A DNA stretch of 34,298 bases from Caldithrix sp. (GCA_020720405.1 DYOS01000027.1:1-34298); one strand, 5' to 3'. Shown: positions 7,829-16,646, counted from the stretch's first letter. Program-made: numbers and translations. Notes: generated by a model from the sequence alone, not told the origin.

Positions 7829-10165
7829 CTACAACGTAACCACGGTTACACCGCTGTCGCCTTCGCCAAAATGACCGAGGCGGAAAGATTTGATAGCCGG
7901 ATTTGCTTTAAGAAACTGGTGGATGGCCGTTTTCAGTGCTCCGGTGCCTTTGCCGTGGACAATGCGGATTTCCGACCAATCGCTGAGCAGCGCCCGGTCC
8001 AGATAAGTTTCGAGTTCGAGCAGAGCCTCGTCGACCCGAAAACCGCGCAGGTTGATTTCGTATGACACGGCCGTATCCGGTGTCCGCCCGATATTTGATG
8101 ATATAGTTTCAATGATCGAACCGTGTTCATTGATGAGCTGCAGATCATCAAGTGGTACTTTGATTTTAAGGCCGTTACCCTCGATTTCCGCTTCATTCTT
8201 AGCCGGGTAAATTTTGCTGATGGTGCCATTAAACTTAAAGCGGATGGAACGGACCGCCATGCCGGCAGCAAGTTCGTCCACTTTGGTTTTGCGTTCGATA
8301 TCCTGACCTGTTTTTTCGCGCAGCTCGGCTTTCTGTTCAGCAAGACGATCTTTTACTTTTTTGATGACCTGTTTGTCGGCCTGCGTTTCGCGGATTTCGC
8401 GGATCGCCTGTTCCACCTGCCGGTTTGCTTCCTCAAGAATCCGCACCGCCTCATTCTGCGCTTCCTTTTCCAGCTTTTTCCGGTTGGCATTGAATTCATT
8501 CTGCCGGGATTCATAAAGATTAGTCAGGGCAGCCAGTTCCGATTCTTTGATGCTTAGGCGACGGATCATATCCTGGTAATGCCGGCTTTTATCGACCACA
8601 TCCGTCAGCAGTTTATCAAGCTGAAAATGTTCCGAACCGCGCAGTTCAATCGCCCGCTGCACAATTTCGTCATGCAGCCCGAGACGGTGGCAGATTTCAA
8701 AAGTGTAACTGCTGCCGGGAATACCCTTTTCCAGACGGTACAACGGTTTCAGGTTATCGTTATCAAACTGCATGGCCGCATTGACAATGCCTGCGGTTTG
8801 GCTGCCAAATATTTTTAACTGGTTGAGGTGCGTTGTGACCAGGGTTTTAAAATTATCCCGGTTGAAGTATTCAAGAAAGGAAACAGCCAGCGCCGCACTG
8901 CCGTCGGGTTCGGTACCGTTGCCTATTTCATCGATTAAAATCAGTGCCCTGTTTTCCGCTTTGCGGATAATACCGTTCAAGGCCTGAACATGTGAGGAAA
9001 AGGTACTGAGATCCTGTTCGATGGATTGGTCATCTCCAACCACCACAAACCACTGCCCGGCTACGGGCAATTTTGAACCCTCACCAACCGGCAGATGAAA
9101 CCCGCACTGGAACATCAGCTGGAGCAGACCAACGGTTTTCAGGGTTACCGTTTTACCGCCGGCATTTGGCCCGCTGATCACCAAAACATTTTCATCCGGT
9201 GCCAGCTCGAGCTGCAGCGGTTCTACGGCTGAGCCAAGCCTTTCATAAAGCAAGGGGTGGCGGGCCGCAATCAGCCGCCAACCGAATTCAGGATTTATTT
9301 CCGGGGCTATACTGTTTGACTTCCGGGCATAACGGGCCATGGCCAGAAGGACATCCAGTTCGGTGAATATGTTCAGATTTAGCAGTAATTCACTGCGTTC
9401 GTTTTTCAGAAGCCGGGTCAGACGTTTCAGGATCTCAATAATTTCTTTATGCTCTTCAGCCAGAATTTTCTGGAGGTCATTATTTAACTCAACCACCGGA
9501 AGTGGTTCGATAAAATAGGTGGAACCGCTGCCCGACTGGCCATGAACAATGCCGGGCACCTTCCCGGCGGAGAATTCGCGAACCGGGAGCACCAGCCGTT
9601 CCTCACGGATCGTGATATAGTCTTCCTGCAGGTATTCGGCATAGCGGTTGCGCAGCCGCTCCATCCTGATATGAAGCTCGGCGCTGATCTTTTCCTTCTC
9701 TTTGCGGATACGTTTCAGTTCCGGCGAAGCATTATCATAGATAGTTCCGGTTGGATCGATGGTGGCATTGATGTGTGAAAGGAGGGTTTCGCGGGGGGAA
9801 ATATTCTGCCCGATTTTTTGCAGATAAGGATAACGTTCTCCGGCCTTTTTAAAGTAGCGGGCAATTTCGGCGCCCAGTTCCAGAAAACTGCGTACTTTTA
9901 TAAAATCTTCAGTCAAAAGATAGGTATTGTCCGGTTCGACCTGGGCAAAAACCTGGCGCATATCAACAAAACCCCACAGGGGGAATGCTGCCCCGGAAAC
10001 AAGAATTTCCCGGAATTCTGATATTTCCGACTGGGTGGTTTGGATGAAATCGGGGTTAAAAAGCGGCTGGAGATTCTGGAGGCGGGCCCGCCCCGTTTCG
10101 GAGACGCAAAATCCGCTGACCAGGTTCAGAAGACGTTGAAATTCGAGGGCTGCTGCACTATCCAT
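7829..10165 (-). CDS. mutS2: MutS2 endonuclease/ATPase with Smr domain
   Basis: The 778-residue protein matches the length of MutS2. It lacks the mismatch-recognition N domain of MutS and starts directly with the core/lever region. The ATPase has Walker A ISGPNAGGKTVTLKT near residue 333 and Walker B ILIDEIGNGTEPDGSA. A long charged coiled coil follows (about 520-640), then a KOW-like small beta segment, and a C-terminal Smr nuclease domain with LRGFRVDEAL and HGKGTGAL near residue 738. MutS2 proteins bind branched DNA and suppress homologous recombination; in Bacillus a ribosome-rescue role is also reported for the family. The stop of the upstream CvpA-family gene is immediately next to its ATG, so the two are probably translated from one mRNA. 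Confidence 0.96.
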   Translation of the reverse strand: MDSAAALEFQRLLNLVSGFCVSETGRARLQNLQPLFNPDFIQTTQSEISEFREILVSGAAFPLWGFVDMRQVFAQVEPDNTYLLTEDFIKVRSFLELGAEIARYFKKAGERYPYLQKIGQNISPRETLLSHINATIDPTGTIYDNASPELKRIRKEKEKISAELHIRMERLRNRYAEYLQEDYITIREERLVLPVREFSAGKVPGIVHGQSGSGSTYFIEPLPVVELNNDLQKILAEEHKEIIEILKRLTRLLKNERSELLLNLNIFTELDVLLAMARYARKSNSIAPEINPEFGWRLIAARHPLLYERLGSAVEPLQLELAPDENVLVISGPNAGGKTVTLKTVGLLQLMFQCGFHLPVGEGSKLPVAGQWFVVVGDDQSIEQDLSTFSSHVQALNGIIRKAENRALILIDEIGNGTEPDGSAALAVSFLEYFNRDNFKTLVTTHLNQLKIFGSQTAGIVNAAMQFDNDNLKPLYRLEKGIPGSSYTFEICHRLGLHDEIVQRAIELRGSEHFQLDKLLTDVVDKSRHYQDMIRRLSIKESELAALTNLYESRQNEFNANRKKLEKEAQNEAVRILEEANRQVEQAIREIRETQADKQVIKKVKDRLAEQKAELREKTGQDIERKTKVDELAAGMAVRSIRFKFNGTISKIYPAKNEAEIEGNGLKIKVPLDDLQLINEHGSIIETISSNIGRTPDTAVSYEINLRGFRVDEALLELETYLDRALLSDWSEIRIVHGKGTGALKTAIHQFLKANPAIKSFRLGHFGEGDSGVTVVTL

Positions 10166-10735
10166 CTATGGATTCAGGATATCTTTAGCGACCTTATCCT
10201 TCACCCCCGGCAAATCCTGCAATTTATTTTCCCAGACCTCACCGCCCGGTAAAACAGTGCTTAGAATTTTATAGGCAGCAGGAGCAATTCTGCGCATCGG
10301 CTGATACAATTGGCTGCCAGCAGTGAGTTGGGGTGAAATCCATTGGCCGGAAGCAGGCATAAAATCCAGAACAATAAAAACGATACTGACCATCAGTACA
10401 CCTTTTAATCCGCCAAAAAGAAACCCGGCGATGCGGTTTACCGGTTGCATCAAAGTTATGGTGGCAACTTTTGTCAGCAGCTTTCCCAGCAGGCGCAGGG
10501 CAATATTTATAACCAGGAAAATAAGGATAAAAGCCAATACTTTCGCTGCTCCGGCCGGCATACCGGGAACATATTTGACTAATAAGCTCTGACCGCTGGT
10601 CAGGTAGGTTGTGGCCACAAAGAACCCGGCGAACAAAGCCAGGAGAACGATCAGTTCCATAATCAGTCCCCTGAACAAGCCGCGGATTGAAAAATACAAA
10701 AGTATAACTGCAATTATAAAATCGATGGAATTCAT
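10166..10735 (-). CDS. CvpA-family integral membrane protein
   Basis: The 189-residue protein has about four hydrophobic helices. It begins MNSIDFIIAVILLYFSIRGLFRGLIMELI, the characteristic CvpA-family N terminus (short acidic N end, a helix, then RGxxRG). Further helices are ALFAGFFVATTYL, VLAFILIFLVINIALRLL and VLMVSIVFIVLDF. The C-terminal 60 residues are soluble. CvpA proteins are linked to colicin V production and cell-envelope stress in enterobacteria, but the molecular function is unclear. Its ATG overlaps the stop of yqeY by four bases (ATGA). Its stop abuts the mutS2 start; a cvpA-mutS2 neighbourhood is common in bacteria and supports both calls. Confidence 0.88.
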   Translation of the reverse strand: MNSIDFIIAVILLYFSIRGLFRGLIMELIVLLALFAGFFVATTYLTSGQSLLVKYVPGMPAGAAKVLAFILIFLVINIALRLLGKLLTKVATITLMQPVNRIAGFLFGGLKGVLMVSIVFIVLDFMPASGQWISPQLTAGSQLYQPMRRIAPAAYKILSTVLPGGEVWENKLQDLPGVKDKVAKDILNP

Positions 10736-11178
10736 GTTGAGAGTCGTTCCCTGACCAGGGACTGTATCACCTTACCGTCGGCAAGGCCTTTTACCTTCTG
10801 CATCAGGGGACCCATCACCTTCCCGATGTCTTTAATATTATCAACACCGGTTTCTTTTAAAGTCAGATTGATGATGGCCAGTATTTCCGATTCACTTAGT
10901 TGCTTGGGCAGGTAAGTACTTAGAAGATCAATTTCTGCCTGCTCCTTATCAACCAGATCCAAACGTCCGCCCTGCCGGAAGAGATCAATCGATTCCTTAC
11001 GGCGTTTGACAGCACGGTTCAGGACAGCGGTAACTTCATCTTCACTCAACTCATGACCCAATTTTATTTTTTCGTCCTTCAATTGAGCCATCACTGAGCG
11101 CAGTGCTGTTACAGTGTCCTTGTTGCCGCCTTTAAGAGCGGCCTGCATATCACTTTGAATCCGGGAAAAAGAAGCCAT
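10732..11178 (-). CDS. yqeY: GatB/YqeY domain protein
   Basis: The 148-residue protein has the usual length of stand-alone YqeY proteins. Typical segments are DMQAALKGGNKDTVTALRSVMAQLKDEKI, VTAVLNRAVKRRKESID and TYLPKQLSESEI, and the C-terminal tail-like domain GVDNIKDIGKVMGPLMQKVKG resembles the tRNA-binding tail of GatB. The family is thought to bind tRNA or affect aminoacyl-tRNA metabolism, but no enzymatic role is proven. It lies three bases after rpsU and overlaps the CvpA-family gene by four. The rpsU-yqeY pairing is a well-known conserved neighbourhood. Confidence 0.95.
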   Translation of the reverse strand: MASFSRIQSDMQAALKGGNKDTVTALRSVMAQLKDEKIKLGHELSEDEVTAVLNRAVKRRKESIDLFRQGGRLDLVDKEQAEIDLLSTYLPKQLSESEILAIINLTLKETGVDNIKDIGKVMGPLMQKVKGLADGKVIQSLVRERLST

Positions 11179-11181
11179 ATT

Positions 11182-11379
11182 CTATCGGTTCAGTTCTGCC
11201 ATTAACTTACGCATTTTGCGGCGGGCCTGGTTCAGGCGGCGTTTTCTCTGTTCGCTTGGTTTTTCAAAATGCTGATGACGTTTAATATCGGCCATCAGAC
11301 CTGATTTTTCGCAGGCTTTGGTAAAACGTTTGAATGCTTTCTCGAACGGTTCGTTATCACGTACTTTTACTGTAATCAT
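11182..11379 (-). CDS. rpsU: 30S ribosomal protein bS21
   Basis: The 65-residue basic protein begins MITVKVRDNEPFEKAFKRF. It contains the S21 signature KACEKSGLMADIKRHQHFEKPS and the Arg/Lys-rich C-terminal helix RKRRLNQARRKMRKL. bS21 sits near the anti-Shine-Dalgarno region of 16S rRNA and supports initiation. AAGGAG lies upstream at a slightly long spacing. The gene begins 20 bases after the stop of the TPR gene and precedes yqeY, so it is internal to the operon. Confidence 0.97.
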   Translation of the reverse strand: MITVKVRDNEPFEKAFKRFTKACEKSGLMADIKRHQHFEKPSEQRKRRLNQARRKMRKLMAELNR

Positions 11380-11399
11380 AAATGAATACTGCTCCTTAG

Positions 11400-12275
11400 T
11401 CAGTTAGAATATTTTTCAGGGTTTTTCAATAATTCAATTTCATATTGGGCGGCACTACGCCAGGCACTGTTCTGTGCGGCTTCATTGTAATACTGAATAG
11501 CTTTTTGTGACTGGCCTTTGTGTTTATAAACTTCACCAAGATAAAAATTTGTACCAGCTTTTACCGTCCCGGAACGGGTCGTCTTTAAAGCTTCCTGCAA
11601 GGCTTTATCTGCATCATCAAAACGTTTTGCATCCAGGTAAACCTGACCAAGACGGTAATAATAAATACTCCGTTCAATGGTTTTTTTCTCACTCTTGATG
11701 GCATTGTTGAAGGCATCGATTGCTTCATCTAATTGATGTAATTCTTTATAGGTCATACCAAGTACATTATAGGCCGCAACATTATCAGCTTCATTCTCGA
11801 TAGCTTTTTTCAGGAAATTTACTGCTGCCGAATAATTTTTCTGATCAAAATGAACCTTGCCGATGCCATAATTGGCATCCGCCGATTTTTCATTAAAACC
11901 AAGAACTGCGGTGTAAGTATTAATGGCATCCTGCTTTTTATCTGCCTCTTCCTGGAGCAGGCCAAGAGCGATATAAGCCTTTTCAAATTTGGAATCGAGC
12001 GCTATGGCCTTGCGGAAAGCAGCCTCAGCTTCGGCCAGATGATCAAGACGTTTCTGGCTGTAACCGAGCATATAATAAGCTTTTGGGAAGTTCTCCTGGG
12101 CGGTGATGGCAGCCTGAAATTTCACAACAGCTTCTTTATAATTTTTTGTTTTTACCAGATTTAAACCTTCGTTATAAGGTTGTCCGGCCTCGGACTTCAT
12201 ACCTGACTCCTGGGCCGGAACGGTGTTTACAAATATGCCCAGAACGACAATTATAAAGAGCAGAGTTTTCTTCAC
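11400..12275 (-). CDS. Exported TPR-repeat protein
   Basis: The GTG at 12275 is chosen because GGAGG lies five bases upstream. A TTG four codons earlier (12287) overlaps that ribosome binding site and is unlikely. The product (291 residues) starts with a signal peptide VKKTLLFIIVVLGIFVNTVPAQ. About six tetratricopeptide repeats follow, with clear 34-residue periodicity (YYMLGYSQKRLDHLAEAEAAFRKA, AYIALGLLQEEADKKQDAIN and similar). No catalytic domain is present. It is likely a periplasmic or outer-membrane-associated scaffold; its partner cannot be told from sequence. It is the first gene of the - strand housekeeping run, ahead of rpsU, and a candidate promoter lies about 35 bp upstream. Confidence 0.88.
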   Translation of the reverse strand: MKKTLLFIIVVLGIFVNTVPAQESGMKSEAGQPYNEGLNLVKTKNYKEAVVKFQAAITAQENFPKAYYMLGYSQKRLDHLAEAEAAFRKAIALDSKFEKAYIALGLLQEEADKKQDAINTYTAVLGFNEKSADANYGIGKVHFDQKNYSAAVNFLKKAIENEADNVAAYNVLGMTYKELHQLDEAIDAFNNAIKSEKKTIERSIYYYRLGQVYLDAKRFDDADKALQEALKTTRSGTVKAGTNFYLGEVYKHKGQSQKAIQYYNEAAQNSAWRSAAQYEIELLKNPEKYSN

Positions 12276-12307
12276 TAATGCCTCCAATATATTTTTTCAA
12301 AGTTTTT

Positions 12308-12336
12308 AATTTAAACGCCGGTTAAGGATGGCGCAA
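12308..12336 (-). promoter_or_regulatory. Candidate sigma70-like promoter for the TPR-rpsU-yqeY-cvpA-mutS2 run
   Basis: On the minus strand TTGCGC (12331-12336) is followed after exactly 17 bases by TAAATT (12308-12313). The start codon is 33 bases downstream of the -10 box. The -35 box is only a partial match, so this is a modest candidate. No other well-spaced pair was seen in 12276-12556. That 281-bp gap otherwise shows nothing recognisable. Confidence 0.35.
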
Positions 12337-12556
12337 GCTATACCCGGGATCAAATAAAAGTTTTGATTAAATTAACAATTTCCGGCAAAAACAGGTTGAT
12401 CGTTCCTGCTAAACAGACTGATGCAAAGACAAGGATTTCCGGGATTTCTCTGAAAGTGACTCAAAATGACGGGTCAAAATGCAGCCAGGTGCCGGCTTGT
12501 ATAGCCTGATTGGCCAATAAACCGATATTTCCCCAGGGCACAATCCCGATATGTAT

Positions 12557-13282
12557 TTATTCTTTTTGCTGACTAATCTCCTGCATCCGTTTTTTGATAT
12601 TCTCTTCGATCTCAAACATCGCATTGGGAATATTTACATAATTGGTGGTTTTGATCTCCATCGAACTTACAAATCGTTCCAATTCCTGCAGAACATAGGT
12701 TATTTTCCTGGTTTCCTTCAGGCTGACCTGGGCCAGTTTCATGCTTCGGCTTTGGTTTTCCGGCTCATTGCTAACTAACTGGGCATAGCCGAAAATTGTG
12801 GTTGTGGCATTATTTATATAGTGGGCCAGCGTTGTTAAAACCTGGCGCAGTGTTTCAATTTTTGTTTCAAGCTCTGCCTTCTCTCTCGATTCCTGTTCCA
12901 GTTTTTTCCGGTTTTGATGCTGGGCAAGAACCCGCTCTACTATTCCCGGCAACATGGAGATATTTGATGGTGATTTGCTTAAGAATTCATTAGCGCCATG
13001 TTTTAAGGTTGCCACAGCAGTATTGATCTGATCATCCCCGGTAATAACAATTACCGGAACATCGCTCAAGCGGCGGATGCGCTCAATCAGTTCTGCACCG
13101 GTCGTATCGGGCAGGTTAAAATCAATCAACATGATGTCCGAAGCTCCAATCTGCTCATTCAGCAGATCGGCGCCCTTACTGACTATGCTGACCTCACAGG
13201 CCAGTTCATCGAGCAGGATATCCTGCTCCAGAAAGGCGTGATCGGGATCGTCTTCAACAATAAGTATTTTTATTTTGCTCAT
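12557..13282 (-). CDS. Response regulator with C-terminal DHp-like helical domain
   Basis: From ATG 13282 this is a 241-residue protein; a TTG four codons upstream is less likely. The receiver domain (about 1-125) is complete: EDDPDH, phosphoacceptor Asp in IMLIDFNLPDTTG, Thr in VIVITGDD and Lys in FLSKSPS. After a coiled coil (KKLEQESREKAELETKIETL) comes a helical-hairpin segment LRQVLTTLAHYINNATTTIFGY that resembles a histidine-kinase H-box (AHxINN), with a second helix around QVSLKETRKITYVLQELERF. No ATPase domain follows; the protein ends soon after. It could be a receiver that also serves as a phosphotransfer or dimerisation partner. It starts nine bases after the upstream sensor gene's stop, so the two are a pair. 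Confidence 0.82.
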   Translation of the reverse strand: MSKIKILIVEDDPDHAFLEQDILLDELACEVSIVSKGADLLNEQIGASDIMLIDFNLPDTTGAELIERIRRLSDVPVIVITGDDQINTAVATLKHGANEFLSKSPSNISMLPGIVERVLAQHQNRKKLEQESREKAELETKIETLRQVLTTLAHYINNATTTIFGYAQLVSNEPENQSRSMKLAQVSLKETRKITYVLQELERFVSSMEIKTTNYVNIPNAMFEIEENIKKRMQEISQQKE

Positions 13283-13290
13283 AGTACATC

Positions 13291-15042
13291 TCAATCCATG
13301 TATTGATTTTTTTCAAAGCCAAGATTAAAAGCCGGCAGCTGGGCATCCCAATCGATCCATGTTTTCACACCGAGAGAACGAACAATTTCCTGAATCAGCA
13401 TGTAATTGGGATTTTTTTCAAAATGCCTGTAGAAGGTGGTCATCTGTTCGTGATCGGCGGGCTTCTCCTCCAGATTCAGCAAAAATTTGAATGCCGTCAT
13501 TTCTTCGAACATGTTTTGTTCGATGCGGATAATACTCCGTCCCCATTCGTAGGAGACCAGCTTAATGTAAAGCCGTAAAATCATATAAAACAGAAGCTCG
13601 CACTGAGCACTATCGGTAAATACCGGCTGCATCGGTTTCTCAAACTCAATTAAAGCATTTTTGGATTCACTTAATTCACTCAAATTTTGTTGTACCGTCT
13701 CAAGCAGTGTAACCGGCGTCATCAGATGAAAGCTGTTTCTTTCTGACAGGTCCTTAAACACGGTCAGCAATTCGTCCACTTTTTCATGCTGCTTCCGGGC
13801 ATTCTCTTCAATCCGCCGCAGCCGGTCAGGTATATCCATGGCCAGACGGCTGGCATATTTCCGGTTAATGGAATCAATCAGACCTAAAACATTATTGATC
13901 GGAGCCTTGAGATCGTGGTTTATAATTTCCTTCAGCCTGGCCCTTTGTTCGGTCATGTGGATCATCATCGCCCGTGTGGTTTTGAGTTCGGCCAGGGTGT
14001 TCTGCAGATACTTCTCAATTTTATCAAGCCGGGACTGGCGGTTCATGACTGGATCGATGATACGGGGAACCATGGAGAGAAACCTGAGGTCGTTCTCATC
14101 AAAATGCATCTCACCCGGGGCAAAAGAAACCATCCAAAGTAAATTTCGGAAGATCCGGATATAGGCAAACTGTGTAGGTTGTTTTCCTGGCAGAATAATA
14201 ATATCGGGCAAGAGAAGGGCTGGTGTACTGCCAAGTGGACTAACCGGAATAGAATCATAAGGAATACTGAGACGGCTGATATAATGCTCGGAGCGGGCCG
14301 GTAGCCTGGTTCGGCTGCGGTAAGAATGAAAAACCAGCTCCTGTCCCTGCTTCTCAAGCACGATGCTTAAATTGAATAAGTGGTTTTCAATAGCCTGGCG
14401 GTGCAGATTTTTTATCAGAATAGTCTGCGATTCAAAACTGTTAAACTCGGATAATCCGTCGATAAAAGCATCCGAAGTGTATTGCTTCAACTTCCGGATT
14501 TTTGAGTTGCGATTATGCTGAACCCACAGAAATCCAAAAACCAGACTAAGCGTGATCAGTGCCAGAATGGCGACTTCCTGCAGGGCAGTATGATAGGGCT
14601 GGCGGATATTTGAAGCATCAAGACCGATCATCAAAGAACCGGAAGCCACATTATGACCGGAAAGTTGGTGTGGGAAGAAAAATATTTCCTGACCGGCAAG
14701 CTTAAGGTACTGCGACCGGTCGGCTGAAACCTGAGCGAGTAAACTGGAATCAAGGTGCTGTAGCTTCGAATTCCAGGTACTGTCACAACGCAGCAAAAGA
14801 ACATCCGGATAGGGTGAAATAGCTTCCCAGATCCGGCCGGTCAACTCCACACCTTCGGCTCCCTCCCTGAAGGCTTTCAATTCGATGGCCTGAATATGAT
14901 TCTGGAGGATATGGCGGTGGTATTCTTCCGACATTCTTAAAATCTGTCTTGGATAAAAAAAACTAAACAGGGTTAAAATGCCCAGCAAAAGAAGAACATA
15001 ATAGTAATAGACAGGTATCGATCTGATCCTGGAATCTTGCAT
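13291..15042 (-). CDS. Membrane sensor protein with degenerate histidine-kinase domain
   Basis: The 583-residue protein starts at ATG 15042, preceded by AAGGAAGG. Helix one is YYYYVLLLLGILTLFSFFYP. A periplasmic domain of about 125 residues follows, then helix two (VAILALITLSLVFGFLWV), a GAF-like region (about 215-345, ending DENDLRFLSMVPRIIDPVMN) and a coiled coil. The DHp-like motif is KEIINHDLKAPINNVLGL with a clear candidate His. The C-terminal 150 residues thread like an ATPase domain (FTDSAQCELLFYMILRLYIKLV in the N-box position, SLGVKTWIDWD in the last-helix position). However, the N-box Asn, the DxGxG box and the GxGL box are all missing. It is therefore probably unable to autophosphorylate in the usual way. 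It pairs with the downstream REC-DHp protein. Confidence 0.82.
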   Translation of the reverse strand: MQDSRIRSIPVYYYYVLLLLGILTLFSFFYPRQILRMSEEYHRHILQNHIQAIELKAFREGAEGVELTGRIWEAISPYPDVLLLRCDSTWNSKLQHLDSSLLAQVSADRSQYLKLAGQEIFFFPHQLSGHNVASGSLMIGLDASNIRQPYHTALQEVAILALITLSLVFGFLWVQHNRNSKIRKLKQYTSDAFIDGLSEFNSFESQTILIKNLHRQAIENHLFNLSIVLEKQGQELVFHSYRSRTRLPARSEHYISRLSIPYDSIPVSPLGSTPALLLPDIIILPGKQPTQFAYIRIFRNLLWMVSFAPGEMHFDENDLRFLSMVPRIIDPVMNRQSRLDKIEKYLQNTLAELKTTRAMMIHMTEQRARLKEIINHDLKAPINNVLGLIDSINRKYASRLAMDIPDRLRRIEENARKQHEKVDELLTVFKDLSERNSFHLMTPVTLLETVQQNLSELSESKNALIEFEKPMQPVFTDSAQCELLFYMILRLYIKLVSYEWGRSIIRIEQNMFEEMTAFKFLLNLEEKPADHEQMTTFYRHFEKNPNYMLIQEIVRSLGVKTWIDWDAQLPAFNLGFEKNQYMD

Positions 15043-15143
15043 TCAATTGCCTTCCTTAGCCGGAATTGTATTCGGAAGCATCTCCGGTACCAGAACCCGC
15101 GATAACTTTCTCATCTTCCGGTCTGGGTTTATCCAAATAAAGC

Positions 15144-15176
15144 TTCTCCGGCAGAAGCCAGGTTACCGCCGGAGAA
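15144..15176 (-). terminator. Candidate terminator after efp
   Basis: A perfect 9-bp inverted repeat (TTCTCCGGC at 15144-15152, GCCGGAGAA at 15168-15176) with a 15-base loop lies 14 bases beyond the efp stop. Read on the minus strand, GCTTTATTT follows the stem, a short and imperfect T-tract. It is located where the four-gene operon should end. The incomplete T-tract leaves some doubt. Confidence 0.45.
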
Positions 15177-15189
15177 TAAATGCTTTTCT

Positions 15190-15753
15190 CTATTTCACCC
15201 GTTCGAGATATTTCCCATCCCGGGTATCGATGCGCAGAAGTTCACCTTCTTCAATAAATTGTGGCACCTGAACACGGAGACCGGTTTCCATGACTGCCGG
15301 TTTATAGGAAGAGGTAATCGTGGCGGTTTTCATGGTCGGTTCTGTTTCGGTTACCCTTAGTTCCACCGTTAAAGGTAATTCCACACCCATCGGGGTGGTA
15401 TCATGAAAACTTACCTGAACCCTGGTATTGGGTAAAAGGAAGTTGGCATTATCACCTATAAAATTGCGGCTGATCGGAATCTGTTCAAAAGTCTGGTTAT
15501 CCATAAAATGGAAAAATTCCTCATCATCATAAAGGAATTCCATCTCCCTGTTTTCCAGATCAATTTTCTCCACCGCCTCATCCGGGCGGAATCGGGTTTC
15601 GGCATTGGTCCCGGTTTTGACGCTTTTCAGCTTGGCTTGAATTATTGCCTGACCTTTGCCCGGTGTGATATGCATAAATTCCGTGATCAGATAGGGTTCA
15701 TTATTAAATATGATCATATTGCCTTTTCTTAATTGAATGGCTTTGAGCTTCAT
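15190..15753 (-). CDS. efp: Translation elongation factor P
   Basis: The 187-residue length is standard for EF-P. The N-terminal KOW-like domain carries the modification loop ITPGKGQA with Lys33 at the tip, the residue that is beta-lysylated or otherwise modified in other bacteria. Two OB-fold domains follow, with the conserved segments VELRVTETEP, KTATITSSYKPAVMETG and VPQFIEEGE. The C terminus DGKYLERVK is typical. EF-P relieves ribosome stalling at proline stretches. The start ATG overlaps the stop of the preceding gene (ATGA), with AGGAG inside that gene's end, so it is translationally coupled to it. No EpmA, EpmB or EarP-like gene is nearby, so the modification system cannot be inferred from this window. 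Confidence 0.97.
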   Translation of the reverse strand: MKLKAIQLRKGNMIIFNNEPYLITEFMHITPGKGQAIIQAKLKSVKTGTNAETRFRPDEAVEKIDLENREMEFLYDDEEFFHFMDNQTFEQIPISRNFIGDNANFLLPNTRVQVSFHDTTPMGVELPLTVELRVTETEPTMKTATITSSYKPAVMETGLRVQVPQFIEEGELLRIDTRDGKYLERVK

Positions 15754-16646
15754 TGCTTCTCCTGTTTCTCCATTTTTTCTCTGTAAAGTTGTTCGTCTAA
15801 TTTAAATTTAAAATTTTTCATCAATGAACGGACACATTTCTGATAATCTTCCTTCTGGAACAGCGCTTTGGTTGCATCCAGCAGCGGAATCAGTTGCCTG
15901 GCCGGCTGCCATTTAAGAATGGTATTGGTTCTCAGATCCTTGACGGCACCGGTTTCCACGGCCCAGGAGGCCTTCCCCGTCGGATATTCCTTCAAATCTC
16001 TCTGCAAGGCCATTAACCGGGCCTGATCTTCGGGCTGCAGATAATAAAAGACTTTAGAATAAAACAAGGCGTTGTGGTAATGATCCGGAGTATTGATCAG
16101 GCCGGCTAACTTAAGCCGCCAGGAAGCGATGATCAAGAGTTCAACCAATTGCGAAGCCATTCCCAGACCGGGATATTCCTGGCCCGGGAGCCGTAACCGG
16201 TGTTTGGTAAAGCTGGCTGATGGATTTTGCATGCGCAGCCATTCAATGGCCAGACCCTCAAATTTCTGTCCGTTCAGGGCTGAGGCAAAAGGCATATCGA
16301 TTACAAAAAATTCCTTTTTAAGTACCAGTTCGACCAACATGTTCTCTTTGGTCTGAGTCTGGTTATAGACCATCAGACGGTGGGTGTAGAGATCAGATGT
16401 ATCGATCAAAAATTGTATTTCGCTAAAGCCGAGTGCCTTAAAATTTTCATAAATACCATATTTGTGGAAAACAAGTTCGAGGCCTTCCCGCGAATAGTAG
16501 CCGAGAAACAGTGTGTTGCCGCGGGCATTGATATTCAGGTTATAAAACAGATCGTCACCAAGCTCGCCGGAAACATGCGCCCTGCGGCGCAGCTGCTCTG
16601 TGGTCAGTCTCTGGGCAATCTGCCAGTATTTTCTGGATACTTTCAT
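15750..16646 (-). CDS. Conserved-looking protein of unknown function between deacetylase and efp
   Basis: The ATG at 16646 shares one base with the upstream stop (TGATG); a GTG one codon earlier is also possible. The product is about 298 residues, soluble, without signal peptide or membrane helices. The C-terminal 50 residues are strongly charged (NFKFKLDEQLYREKMEKQEKQ ending). The middle part (LPGQEYPGLGMASQLVELLIIAS then NTPDHYHNALFYSKVFYYLQP) is faintly reminiscent of acyltransferase (GNAT-like) folds, where a late N..A..FY.K segment is common. The acetyl-CoA loop is not convincing, so no function is assigned. Overlaps with the upstream deacetylase gene and downstream efp imply co-translation and a shared job or regulation. 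Confidence 0.8.
   Translation of the reverse strand: MKVSRKYWQIAQRLTTEQLRRRAHVSGELGDDLFYNLNINARGNTLFLGYYSREGLELVFHKYGIYENFKALGFSEIQFLIDTSDLYTHRLMVYNQTQTKENMLVELVLKKEFFVIDMPFASALNGQKFEGLAIEWLRMQNPSASFTKHRLRLPGQEYPGLGMASQLVELLIIASWRLKLAGLINTPDHYHNALFYSKVFYYLQPEDQARLMALQRDLKEYPTGKASWAVETGAVKDLRTNTILKWQPARQLIPLLDATKALFQKEDYQKCVRSLMKNFKFKLDEQLYREKMEKQEKQ

Noticed and set aside
12409-12624. 71-codon minus-strand frame after the REC-DHp gene
   Set aside because: It overlaps the end of the real gene in another frame, has no ribosome binding site and no recognisable sequence. The gap 12276-12556 appears noncoding.
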